Shown piece by piece: positions 52,431-59,733 of a stretch of DNA of 64,000 bases (position 1 is its first letter; every line of letters begins with the position of its first letter). The notes under the pieces are model-generated. The model made no database searches. It had not been told where the DNA came from and worked only from the letters and a program-made list of their open reading frames with translations. The stretch lies in NCBI GenBank assembly GCA_963726785.1, contig CAVSDJ010000008.1, forward strand, positions 1,488,001-1,552,000. Reading direction: 5' to 3'. The DNA comes from DATEKX01 sp963726785 (GTDB lineage: Bacteria > Acidobacteriota > Blastocatellia > UBA7656). The position numbers and the translations under genes were made by a program.

Positions 52431-52920
52431 GAAGACCTGGCCATACTAAACAGCGACGGCAGCGGAGGGCCTCAGTGGCTGACCGAAGACGAATACAGGG
52501 ACCGTGGCCCTCGATGGTCGCCCGATGGAAAACGGATCGCTTTTTATTCCACGCGCAGCGGCAATTTTGAAATCTGGCTCATCAACGCGGATGGGACAGG
52601 CTTGCGGCGCTTGACCGAAGCAGGCGATGACAAAGCACTCACTCCCCTATGGTCGCCTGATGGTAAAAGGCTCAGCTTCACCAACCTCAGGGGTGAGACC
52701 TGGAGCATCGAAGTTGATAAACCATGGCGCGAGCAGACTCCGCAAATGCTCAACCCCAAACGCGAGCCGCCGCTGCAATTCTGGCCCGGTGCCTGGTCAT
52801 CGGACGGGCGCAAACTGATTGCCGGGGTGGTTGTGCCCGGCAGTCTCCCGATTTTCGCTGTCTATTCAATCGAAACAGGCCAGCTTGAGAAGATCAGCGA
52901 TTCCGGATCCCTTCAGCGGC
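52431..52920 (+). pseudogene. Ser/Thr kinase, later propeller blades (frame fragment)
   Basis: After a further one-base break near 52428, this frame gives DLAILNSDGSGGPQWLTEDE, RWSPDGKRIAFYSTRSGN, FEIWLINADGTG and LWSPDGKRLSFTNLRGE: three more TolB-like blades in register. It breaks again near 52905-52920. Four frame breaks in one 2.9-kb gene mean either decay or poor base calling. Confidence 0.65.
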
Positions 52921-52924
52921 ATGG

Positions 52925-53122
52925 TTGCAGGATGACCGCCGTGCGCTCTTCATTTTTGATGGCGCAATCTTCATCACCGACACTGCGACAAAAAAACAGC
53001 GTCCCTTTTTCACCGAAGCGCCCGATAGGATCGTCGGATTCAGGCTCTCGCGCGATAATCGATGGCTTTACTATATACGCGAATCCGTCGAATCCGACAT
53101 CTGGATGCTCCAGCACAAATGA
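52925..53122 (+). pseudogene. Ser/Thr kinase, C-terminal end (frame fragment)
   Basis: It reads QDDRRALFIFDGAIFITDTA, then LSRDNRWLYYIRESVESDIW, the closing blade of the propeller, and ends with a stop at 53122, two bases from the convergent HlyD stop. It completes the kinase begun at 50243 (about 960 residues if frames are joined). Confidence 0.6.
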
Positions 53123-53123
53123 C

Positions 53124-54410
53124 TCAACGTTTGGGCATCTCGTCCGGCAGATCACTGAAGTTTTCCTTCAATTGTCTCAAAGGCTCGAAGACATATTCGA
53201 TCAGCGAGCGTTTGCCGATGACGATCTCCGCTTTGCCGCTCATGCCTGCCAACAGCGGGCGCGACTGGCCTTGAACTATTACTTCACCGCTGGCTATTTC
53301 AACATATGCTTTGAAGGGTGCGCCCTCTTTTGTCTCTACGGCTGCCGGACTGAGCCAAGACAGGCGTCCCTGCCTCACGCCGTAGCGCTGGTATGGGAAA
53401 GCATCATATTTCAATTTAACTCCCTGGCCGGTTTTCAATTTGCCCACTCCTGCTTCCGGCACTTTCAATTCGGCCTGAATCGTTTCGCCCGCGCATACAA
53501 GTTCGGCCACTACATCACCTTCGTTCAGGACTGCGCCGCTGTTTTTTACGTGCAAGCGCAGAATCGTTCCCGCGCACGGAGCCGTCAGTCGGATTTCATT
53601 ACCATCGCTTCCGGCAAGCCCCGCTCTCAGGGCGGCACTGCGAATCTCGCCGGTCGCCGTCGCTTCCCTGTATGTCCGCTCTACCTCTTTGAATTCGGCC
53701 CGGCGCGCTGAGGAGTCAATCTTCACATGTTCAATCGCTGCGTGCGTTTCGCTCTGTTCGGCGATGAGCTTATTCAACTCCGCAGCGAGGTCTGCCAGTC
53801 CGAGTTGTTTTTCGGCCAACTGCGCGCGGCTGGCTATGCCCTCGCGATAGAGTTTCTCGTAGCTGTCTGCCATCTGTTTCAACAAAGCCATCTGCTGGCG
53901 CTTGAGCGTAATTAACCCTTCGAGGTGTTCAACGCGGGCGGCGAGCTTGCGCACGTCCTGTTCGTCTGCGAGAGCCTGAGCCGTGAACTTCGCCTTCGCG
54001 TTTATGAAGCTTTCGCCCGCGCCCGCAAGCCGGGTTTGAACTATCATCAACTCTCCCGCGCGGTCGCCCGCCGACTCTGATCTGAGCGTTGCTATCACAT
54101 CGCCTTGATTGACCGACTTACCTTCGTTGACGAATACGTTGTTGACAACGCCTTTCCGAGTGGCCCTGATAGGGTCGGTCCCTCGCACAGGCACGAGCAC
54201 GAAGTCCGCCGTTACGGTTTCAGGCAGTTTGATGACTACCACCGCGATAGCCACGATCAGGACTGTTGCGATAATCGCGTAACTGAGTCCGCGAGCGGCC
54301 CAATGAGGGGGCGCGATAGCAAGGAATGTCTGAGCCGCATCGCGCTCGTCATCTAAAGCAGCAGAGTTAGCAGCCATAAAGAAACTTCCTTTAAACCGGT
54401 CTGTAATCAA
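53124..54410 (-). CDS. HlyD-family periplasmic adaptor
   Basis: An N-terminal cytoplasmic stub and one membrane segment (about 42-62, YAIIATVLIVAIAVVVIKLP) are followed by a first lipoyl half (VVNNVFVNEGKSVNQGDVIA), a long coiled-coil hairpin (about 120-255), a second lipoyl half (RLHVKNSGAVLNEGDVVAEL) and beta-barrel domains. It bridges an ABC exporter to the outer membrane. The matching exporter is the C39-ABC protein at 59734, about 5 kb away on the other strand. It follows the di-haem protein gene by 118 bases and may share its promoter. Confidence 0.85.
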   Translation of the reverse strand: MITDRFKGSFFMAANSAALDDERDAAQTFLAIAPPHWAARGLSYAIIATVLIVAIAVVVIKLPETVTADFVLVPVRGTDPIRATRKGVVNNVFVNEGKSVNQGDVIATLRSESAGDRAGELMIVQTRLAGAGESFINAKAKFTAQALADEQDVRKLAARVEHLEGLITLKRQQMALLKQMADSYEKLYREGIASRAQLAEKQLGLADLAAELNKLIAEQSETHAAIEHVKIDSSARRAEFKEVERTYREATATGEIRSAALRAGLAGSDGNEIRLTAPCAGTILRLHVKNSGAVLNEGDVVAELVCAGETIQAELKVPEAGVGKLKTGQGVKLKYDAFPYQRYGVRQGRLSWLSPAAVETKEGAPFKAYVEIASGEVIVQGQSRPLLAGMSGKAEIVIGKRSLIEYVFEPLRQLKENFSDLPDEMPKR

Positions 54411-54528
54411 TCGGCGAGGCGGTCAATGGTATTGCCCCGTCCTCGCCGTGTTGCCGTCTCACATGTACTGCGTGGTATTAGAAATAGCTTTTTGTTACTG
54501 GTTCTTATACCTCTATATCTCTGACTCG

Positions 54529-55737
54529 CTATAACGATTTTAGGAAAGTGATTAACTGACTCTTCTGCTCAACGCTCAATCGCTTATAGCTGCTTGTAAC
54601 CTGAGAAGCCTCGCCGCCATGGCGCAGGATCGCGCTGTCGAAGCTCAGCGACTGGCCATCGTGCATCAGCCGGTTGCGAGTGCGCAGACCCCACAGCGGC
54701 GGCGTGCGCAGTTTGTTGCGGGTTGACAGGCCGCCGTTCTGAACTATGCCGTCGCCCGTCCCAACCTTGTGCAGCAAGAAATCGCTGAACGGGTGAATAA
54801 CCTTGTCGCCAAGCGCCTCGGGTACTATGAACCGACCGCCATTGATGAGTGTGCCCGGCGGGGCGGTTGTGATCGAGCGAACATGACAGGTGGCGCAGCC
54901 TATTGAATTAAACAGGTTGGAGCCTGCCTGGGCCTCTGCCGTAGCCGCCAGATATTCATCGCGCGGCGGCGCGTTTGTTGCCCTTATAAAGCGGGCGAAT
55001 GTTTCAACGTCGGCCCCGTCATCTTCAGGGTCGGGGACAGTATCGTATAGGGCAACCGAAACTCCGTTAGACGTGTTCTCAGTCGGCAGCAGGGGAGAGG
55101 TTATACCTATCTCGTTAAGGTATTCGTCGGCTGAAAACGACACCAGGCTGGCGTGCTGATTCTTCCAACCGAACCGGCCCACGCGGAGCGCGCCGCCTGC
55201 TTCGAGCACGGGCACACGGACAACCTCGCCCGCGATTCGCCCCCCGGATTGACCGGGCTGGCTGTTTGCAATTGCTATGAGCGTGTCGTCGCTGATGGCT
55301 TCAATAAAGCCATCGCCGAGCAGGTTTAAAGGCATGCGAAAGGCCGTGACCTCGTTGCCGTCCAGAACACGTTCCTGTAAGGCCGCGTCAATGGCGAAGG
55401 ATTGAATTAGCGAGCCGCCCGGGTGCTCAAAGAAATTCTCGCCGTCGTAACGCCCGGCTCTCAGTCCTGCGTACAAGGTGCTCGTTTCCTGCGCGTGGCA
55501 TCCATTGCAGGTATTCATGCTGTAGACTGGCCCGAGGCCGTCGCTTATAAGCTTAGGCTCGTCGAACACCTCCCTGTCGGCATCGAACTGATCCTGCGAG
55601 ACTAGCCCGTTGGTCTTATTATCGAAGCCGGTCGGCGCTTCGGTCGCGGGTTGTTCCTGTGTTGCGCTTGTAAAAGTAACGGGCAGCAGAAGCGCCACCG
55701 CGAACAATAGTAAAGTTATTATCTTCAGAGTTCTCAT
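54529..55737 (-). CDS. Di-haem oxidoreductase (DHOR family) c-type cytochrome
   Basis: It has a signal peptide (residues 1-26) and two haem-binding motifs, NTCNGCHAQ (about 77) and GCATCHVRS (about 280), plus late LRTPPLWGLRTRNRLMHDG, the conserved segment of the DHOR (DUF1111-type, MauG-related) family. Length 402 is normal. It is periplasmic. Some relatives oxidise protein side chains, others act in metal or peroxide metabolism. The gene is preceded by the same 35-bp motif as the peptide and exporter genes, so it belongs to their regulon. That could mean it modifies the exported peptides, but this is inference. Confidence 0.8.
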   Translation of the reverse strand: MRTLKIITLLLFAVALLLPVTFTSATQEQPATEAPTGFDNKTNGLVSQDQFDADREVFDEPKLISDGLGPVYSMNTCNGCHAQETSTLYAGLRAGRYDGENFFEHPGGSLIQSFAIDAALQERVLDGNEVTAFRMPLNLLGDGFIEAISDDTLIAIANSQPGQSGGRIAGEVVRVPVLEAGGALRVGRFGWKNQHASLVSFSADEYLNEIGITSPLLPTENTSNGVSVALYDTVPDPEDDGADVETFARFIRATNAPPRDEYLAATAEAQAGSNLFNSIGCATCHVRSITTAPPGTLINGGRFIVPEALGDKVIHPFSDFLLHKVGTGDGIVQNGGLSTRNKLRTPPLWGLRTRNRLMHDGQSLSFDSAILRHGGEASQVTSSYKRLSVEQKSQLITFLKSL

Positions 55738-55796
55738 TTTGTAGACGTCCTTTCATAAAAGTTTGATGTTCACCGTGAGCGCATCATTCGCGCTCA

Positions 55797-55831
55797 TCTC
55801 CTAAGGCGAAAGTCGGCGGCGGAAACTATCA
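55797..55831 (-). promoter_or_regulatory. Shared 35-bp upstream motif, copy C (di-haem gene)
   Basis: Read on the minus strand toward the gene: TGATAGTTTC, CGCCGCC, three variable bases, then CTTTCGCCTTAGGAG. It is aligned without gaps to the copies at 58026, 59609 and 59669. It lies 60 bases before the start of the di-haem oxidoreductase and is followed by a small hairpin (GAGCGC and GCGCTC). The even spacing of two conserved blocks suggests a promoter for a dedicated sigma factor or an activator site. Confidence 0.7.
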
Positions 55832-55844
55832 CGGCAGGTCTGTT

Positions 55845-56714
55845 TTATTTGTTTGCTGCCGACAGGTGGAGCTTGAGCCGTAACCTTTCATAATTTGCGC
55901 GACATGTAAGCAAGCGGGGATGCGTTGCTTGGAGTACGCGCTCGAATATAGTCAGAGCGCGTTCATAGATCGCCGCGGCTATTGTCAGTTCGCCTCGGCG
56001 TTTTGCGAGCAGGGCCATGTTATTGAGCGTCACAGCCATATCTGGATGGTCTGCACCTAACAGCTTTTCTTTGATCGCAAGCGCACGGCAGTACATCAGT
56101 TCGGCTGCCTCCAGCTTGCCTTGCGCGGCATAGACGGCTGCGAGGTTATTCAGGTTGATCGCGATTTCATAACTCTCCTGATCGGCTTCGCGCTCAAAGA
56201 TTTCAAGCACTCTGTGATAGATCGGTTCAGATTCGTCATACCTGCCCAGCCCATCCAGTATCCCTGCCAGAGCGGCCATATCCGCAGCTACGTCGAAATG
56301 CTCTTCGCCGAGCAATGCCCGGCGTATTTCGACAGAGCGACGGGCCAGAGGTTCGCCCGCCGCGTAATTGCCGCGCGCGTGCTCCAGCCCGCCCAGATTG
56401 TGATAGAGCGTGGCGACTATGGCGCGGCGTTCGCCAAATCTGCTTTCGGCAATATGAAGGGCGCGGCGGTACATCTTCTCTGCTTCATCGAATTGGCCGC
56501 TGTATTTGTACAACACGGCGAAGTTGTTGAGCAGAGGCAGGAGTTCACCATCATCATCGGCGAAGATATGTTCAGCCAGGTCGAGCGCGCGGCGAAACAG
56601 CGCCTCCGATTCATTGTAACGGCCCTGCGCGCGGCAAGAGTCAGCGCGCAGGGCTAGTTCGCAAACCTTCCGTTTCTGAGCAGCGTCGGAAGTCTGTGGA
56701 GTTCCGTCAGTCAT
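55845..56714 (-). CDS. TPR protein (kinesin-light-chain type repeats)
   Basis: Six TPR units of about 42 residues (GRYNESEALFRRALDLAEHI, GQFDEAEKMYRRALHIAESR, GKLEAAELMYCRALAIKEKL, RGELTIAAAIYERALTIFER). No signal peptide is present, so it is cytoplasmic. It begins 9 bases after the stop of the repeat-peptide gene and is thus co-transcribed with it, possibly as a chaperone or escort of the precursor. Confidence 0.85.
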   Translation of the reverse strand: MTDGTPQTSDAAQKRKVCELALRADSCRAQGRYNESEALFRRALDLAEHIFADDDGELLPLLNNFAVLYKYSGQFDEAEKMYRRALHIAESRFGERRAIVATLYHNLGGLEHARGNYAAGEPLARRSVEIRRALLGEEHFDVAADMAALAGILDGLGRYDESEPIYHRVLEIFEREADQESYEIAINLNNLAAVYAAQGKLEAAELMYCRALAIKEKLLGADHPDMAVTLNNMALLAKRRGELTIAAAIYERALTIFERVLQATHPRLLTCRANYERLRLKLHLSAANK

Positions 56715-56722
56715 AGCGATTT

Positions 56723-57940
56723 TCAGTTCAGCGTATCTGTCAGAATCGTCTCGTTATGGTTAATGACCCAGTCGCCGCCCATACCGCCGCCGCCGTCTTC
56801 CTCTGCGCCTGTGAGCCTGCCACCCTTGATCCCGTCCAGTTCTTCATCAGTCAATCCGAAGTCAGAGAGGCGGGCTTCAACTTCATCGTCGCTCACAACC
56901 ATTTCGTTATGATTAATGATCCAGTCCCCACCTGTGCGGCCTCCGCCGCCGTCGTCTCCACCAACTCTGCCACCCTTGATCCCGTCCAATTCTTCGTCAG
57001 TCAATCCGAAGTCAGTGAGTTCAATCTCGGTGGCGTTGTCTTTGACTGTCGTCTCGTTATGGTTAATGACCCAGTCACCGCCTATGCCGCCGCCGCCGTC
57101 GTTTACACCATCTCTGCCACCCTTGATCCCGTCCAACTCCTCATCAGTCAATCCGAAGTCAGTGAGTTCGATATCAGCGGCTGTTGTCTCGTTGTGATTA
57201 AGTACCCAGTCGCCGCCCATACCACCTCCGCCGCCATCCTCTGAGCCTGTGAGCCTGCCGCCTCTGATCCCGTCCAATTCCTCGTCGGTCAATCCGAAGT
57301 CGCTTAGTTGGGCTTCGATCTCATTGTCGCTCACAATCGTCTCGTTATGGTTCCACTTAAATCCCGGGTCCGGTTCGATGACGGGCCACTGCCCCGTCCC
57401 TCCGCTGACTTTATCAGCCTCCTCATCAGTGACCGCCAGATCAGCGAATCGGACTTCATCTCTCTCGTCGCTGACGGTCGTCTCGTTGTGATTATTGATC
57501 CAGATTCCGCCATCCCCCGATCCCGGGTGTGGCCCGCCCTTGATGCCATCCAACTCTTCGTCTGTAAGTCCAAGGTCGGAGAGTTCGATATCAGCGGCAA
57601 TGTCTTCGGCTATCGTCTCGTTATGGTTAACTATCCAGTCGCCGCCCATACCACCGCCTCCGCCATCTTCCGAACCTGTGAGCCTGCCGCCTTTGATCCC
57701 GTCCAACTCCTCATCGGTCAATCCGAAGTCGGTGAGCTGGGCTGCAACTTCGTCGCTCACAATCGTCTCGTTGTGGTTGATAATCCAGTCGCCGCCTATG
57801 CCTTTGCCGCCGTCTTCCTCTGCGCCTGTGAGCCTGCCACCTCTGATCCCGTCCAATTCCTCGTCGGTCAATCCCAGGTCAGTTAGTTGTGCTTCATCTT
57901 CGATGACATTCAAATTCTTCTGCTTATCGTTCACCCTCAT
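56723..57940 (-). CDS. Multi-unit double-glycine precursor protein, eight tandem repeats
   Basis: The 405-residue acidic protein is made of eight tandem units. Each has a 17-residue segment (consensus LTDFGLTDEELDGIKGG) followed by 28-34 residues that end in DWxINHNETxVSD. The segment fits the double-glycine leader consensus (LS..EL..I.GG) recognised by C39 peptidases. GG pairs end at residues 35, 85, 136, 181, 228, 275, 324 and 374. Unit 4 is the most divergent (FADLAVTDEEADKVSGG). The inter-leader segments are Gly/Asp-rich (RLTGSEDGGGGGMGGDW). A C39-ABC exporter and an HTTM pair lie 0.2-1.8 kb upstream. I infer a precursor that can be cut into up to eight peptides. AGGAG lies nine bases before the ATG. 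It could instead be a surface or adhesin-like repeat protein, but leader-like repeats are hard to explain that way. Confidence 0.75.
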   Translation of the reverse strand: MRVNDKQKNLNVIEDEAQLTDLGLTDEELDGIRGGRLTGAEEDGGKGIGGDWIINHNETIVSDEVAAQLTDFGLTDEELDGIKGGRLTGSEDGGGGGMGGDWIVNHNETIAEDIAADIELSDLGLTDEELDGIKGGPHPGSGDGGIWINNHNETTVSDERDEVRFADLAVTDEEADKVSGGTGQWPVIEPDPGFKWNHNETIVSDNEIEAQLSDFGLTDEELDGIRGGRLTGSEDGGGGGMGGDWVLNHNETTAADIELTDFGLTDEELDGIKGGRDGVNDGGGGIGGDWVINHNETTVKDNATEIELTDFGLTDEELDGIKGGRVGGDDGGGGRTGGDWIINHNEMVVSDDEVEARLSDFGLTDEELDGIKGGRLTGAEEDGGGGMGGDWVINHNETILTDTLN

Positions 57941-57992
57941 GATTGAATTCTCCTATTGATAAGATTGGTTAATATTGAGCTGCGGCGTTGGG

Positions 57993-58035
57993 CCTTAGCC
58001 TACAGGCACAAGCTGTTTGTGCCCGTATGCTAAGG
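57993..58035 (-). promoter_or_regulatory. Leader hairpin before the repeat-precursor gene
   Basis: On the minus strand, CCTTAGC (outer stem) and GGGCACAA pair with TTGTGCC and GCTAAGG around a short loop, giving a strong 40-base stem-loop. It overlaps the end of the 35-bp motif and lies 53 bases before the start codon. It could stabilise the transcript or act as an attenuator. Confidence 0.55.
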
Positions 58036-58060
58036 CGGAACATCTCAGCAAAAACTATCA
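58026..58060 (-). promoter_or_regulatory. Shared 35-bp upstream motif, copy A (precursor gene)
   Basis: On the minus strand: TGATAGTTTTTGC, variable bases, then GTTCCGCCTTAGCAT, 86 bases before the precursor start. With the bases before it (CGGA) it matches copy B in its first 14 positions and again in TTCCGCCTTA at identical spacing. Confidence 0.7.
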
Positions 58061-58088
58061 TCCGCGTAAAAATAATTGTCGGATGCCG

Positions 58089-58991
58089 TCAGAACAGACC
58101 AAGCGGTTTCAGCCATTCGTGCAGATCGGCAGGCTTGATGAAGAGCAACAGTGCGGTGAGCATCGTCCATTGAAAAAGCCCTGTTCGCATGAAGCACTGC
58201 AATCCCAGATGTAGCACAAGGCCCGCCAGCAGCAGCGGGTAACGCAGCGGGTCGAACCACAGCAACAGGCCGAGCGCGCCTTCGAGCACAAGCGTGCCAT
58301 AAGTCGCCGCTCGATAGAACAAAGGCCGCGCGAGCCATTGCGGCAGTTTGAGCCGCCGGTAATCACGCAGGTTCAGCGCATAATAAGTGGCGCTGCCCGC
58401 ACGCCAGGTTGTGCCGCACAGCTTCCAGTAGGTTGTGCGCAAGTAAACAATCGCCACCAGCACCTGCATCAGCCGCAGCGCCCATGGATCGGCCACGGTT
58501 TCCGAGACCCCTGCCAGCCAGACGTCAACCGATAACGCGCCGCCCGCGTGAGAGAAGATCAGAAAAAAACTGAGCAGGCGTTGCAGCGTATCGCCGCCAT
58601 TGAGCATATAGGCGTTCCGAGAATGCAAGGATATCAATGTGATAAAAACCAGCGCCGCGCTCGGTCGCGTGTAAAAACCGAACAACAGCCCGAGCACGCC
58701 GACAATGTGCAACAGCAGGACGAAATGCACTGCGCCTCTGGTCGGCGGCAAATGATTGAAGAGCGACCAGTTGGTTTTCTTGAAGACAGTCCTATGATCC
58801 TCCAGCGTCAGCGCGCTCGCCGGATAGAAGCAGAATTCCGCCGCCCGCCAGAATAAACAGGCGTTGACCAACAACAACGAGCCAAACGCCACACGAAAGA
58901 TCGCCAGCATCAGCGTGCTTTCGGGCACATGAAAAAATTGATTCCAGAGGCCCGTCATATTTTGCAGGTTAAACATCAGCGCATTCAGCAT
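58089..58991 (-). CDS. HTTM membrane protein (vitamin K carboxylase / SdpB-like)
   Basis: Six to seven membrane segments are predicted. Marks of the HTTM fold are SRNAYMLNGGDTLQRLLSFF, SVDVWLAG and VYLRTTYWKLCGTTWRAGSA, with YALNL following. The fold is shared by vitamin-K-dependent gamma-glutamyl carboxylase and by SdpB, which is needed to mature the SdpC toxin in Bacillus. The carboxylase's catalytic Lys cannot be assigned here. It starts two bases after the partner gene, and the pair shares the 35-bp motif with the precursor and exporter. A role in maturing the Glu/Asp-rich peptide is the natural hypothesis. Confidence 0.75.
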   Translation of the reverse strand: MLNALMFNLQNMTGLWNQFFHVPESTLMLAIFRVAFGSLLLVNACLFWRAAEFCFYPASALTLEDHRTVFKKTNWSLFNHLPPTRGAVHFVLLLHIVGVLGLLFGFYTRPSAALVFITLISLHSRNAYMLNGGDTLQRLLSFFLIFSHAGGALSVDVWLAGVSETVADPWALRLMQVLVAIVYLRTTYWKLCGTTWRAGSATYYALNLRDYRRLKLPQWLARPLFYRAATYGTLVLEGALGLLLWFDPLRYPLLLAGLVLHLGLQCFMRTGLFQWTMLTALLLFIKPADLHEWLKPLGLF

Positions 58992-58993
58992 AG

Positions 58994-59569
58994 TTATTCT
59001 CTACAAAGGTTCAGTTGTGACGGCTCGACCTCGCGAACCGAAGTCGCCGGGTTGATAGGTTGCGTGTAGATGATTCGGCGTTTGTATGGTTCGCAGCTTT
59101 CGATCTCTTTAGCCCCAAACGGGGAGATCGATTGCCGCCATCGGACTAACTGTACTTCCACCGGATGCTGCGCCTCATTTGCAGACTGCGCCTGAAACTC
59201 TGCTGCAACATACTTGCACACAGACGCTCTAAGCGGAGCGGACTCCGCCCGCAGCAAGTTGTTTTTCATCTTTGTCCACCTATAACGAACAGGCTGGCGC
59301 TGTAGCTCAGGGAAGCGGAAGTATTCAGGCTCGATAGCGACGACAGAGCCATCGGCCAAACGAAGCTTGAACTGAAGGCGGTAATTATCAGTTGCCGGGT
59401 CAGGGCTGAACAATCGCCAACTGTGAACCAGGCCCAGTCGTTGAATCGGCCATTTCAATTTGATCGCCAGGCGATTGAGCAGGCTACGCTCCGGCAAATC
59501 CCACGCCCAGAGGATGAACAACATCAGCGCAATGAAACAGTCGGTAAGTATCGCCTCGATTGAATTCAT
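58994..59569 (-). CDS. HTTM-associated membrane-anchored partner protein
   Basis: One N-terminal membrane segment (about 8-24, LTDCFIALMLFILWAWDLPE) is followed by HSWRLFSPDPATDNYRLQFK, the W.LFSP.P motif that I associate with the small partner of HTTM proteins (SdpA-like role). The remaining 120 residues are soluble and end with LNLCRE. It precedes and nearly abuts the HTTM gene, forming a two-gene operon under motif copy D. Mechanism unknown. Confidence 0.65.
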   Translation of the reverse strand: MNSIEAILTDCFIALMLFILWAWDLPERSLLNRLAIKLKWPIQRLGLVHSWRLFSPDPATDNYRLQFKLRLADGSVVAIEPEYFRFPELQRQPVRYRWTKMKNNLLRAESAPLRASVCKYVAAEFQAQSANEAQHPVEVQLVRWRQSISPFGAKEIESCEPYKRRIIYTQPINPATSVREVEPSQLNLCRE

Positions 59570-59608
59570 ATCTTCATCCCATCCATATTTGATACGGGTC
59601 TATCCGTT

Positions 59609-59643
59609 CGCCTGTTAAGGCGGTCAAACTCGGTCAAAGCTAT
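59609..59643 (-). promoter_or_regulatory. Shared 35-bp upstream motif, copy D (HTTM operon)
   Basis: On the minus strand: TGATAGCTTTGACC, GAGTTTGA, then CCGCCTTAACAGG, 40 bases before the partner gene start. The last 13 bases are identical to copy B. Copies B and D lie back to back with 25 bases between, forming a divergent promoter region. Confidence 0.7.
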
Positions 59644-59668
59644 CACCCCGCAGAAAAATATTTTCGGA

Positions 59669-59703
59669 TGATAGTTTTCGCCGCCTGCTTCCGCCTTAAC
59701 AGG
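59669..59703 (+). promoter_or_regulatory. Shared 35-bp upstream motif, copy B (exporter gene)
   Basis: TGATAGTTTTCGCC, GCCTGCTT, then CCGCCTTAACAGG, 31 bases before the exporter ATG at 59734. Because it covers the more upstream ATG at 59668, that codon is not used as the start. Confidence 0.7.
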
Positions 59704-59733
59704 TCAGTATATGAAAAAGGACTCTGGTACAAG

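Noticed and set aside
56723..57940. Plus-strand ORFs opposite the repeat precursor
   Set aside because: They are repeat-driven mirror frames, Pro/Ser-rich and without ribosome sites.
59668..59733. Longer start (ATG 59668) of the ABC exporter
   Set aside because: That ATG lies inside the shared promoter-like motif and has no ribosome site; the extra residues (VFAACFRLNRSVYEK) are not typical of the family.
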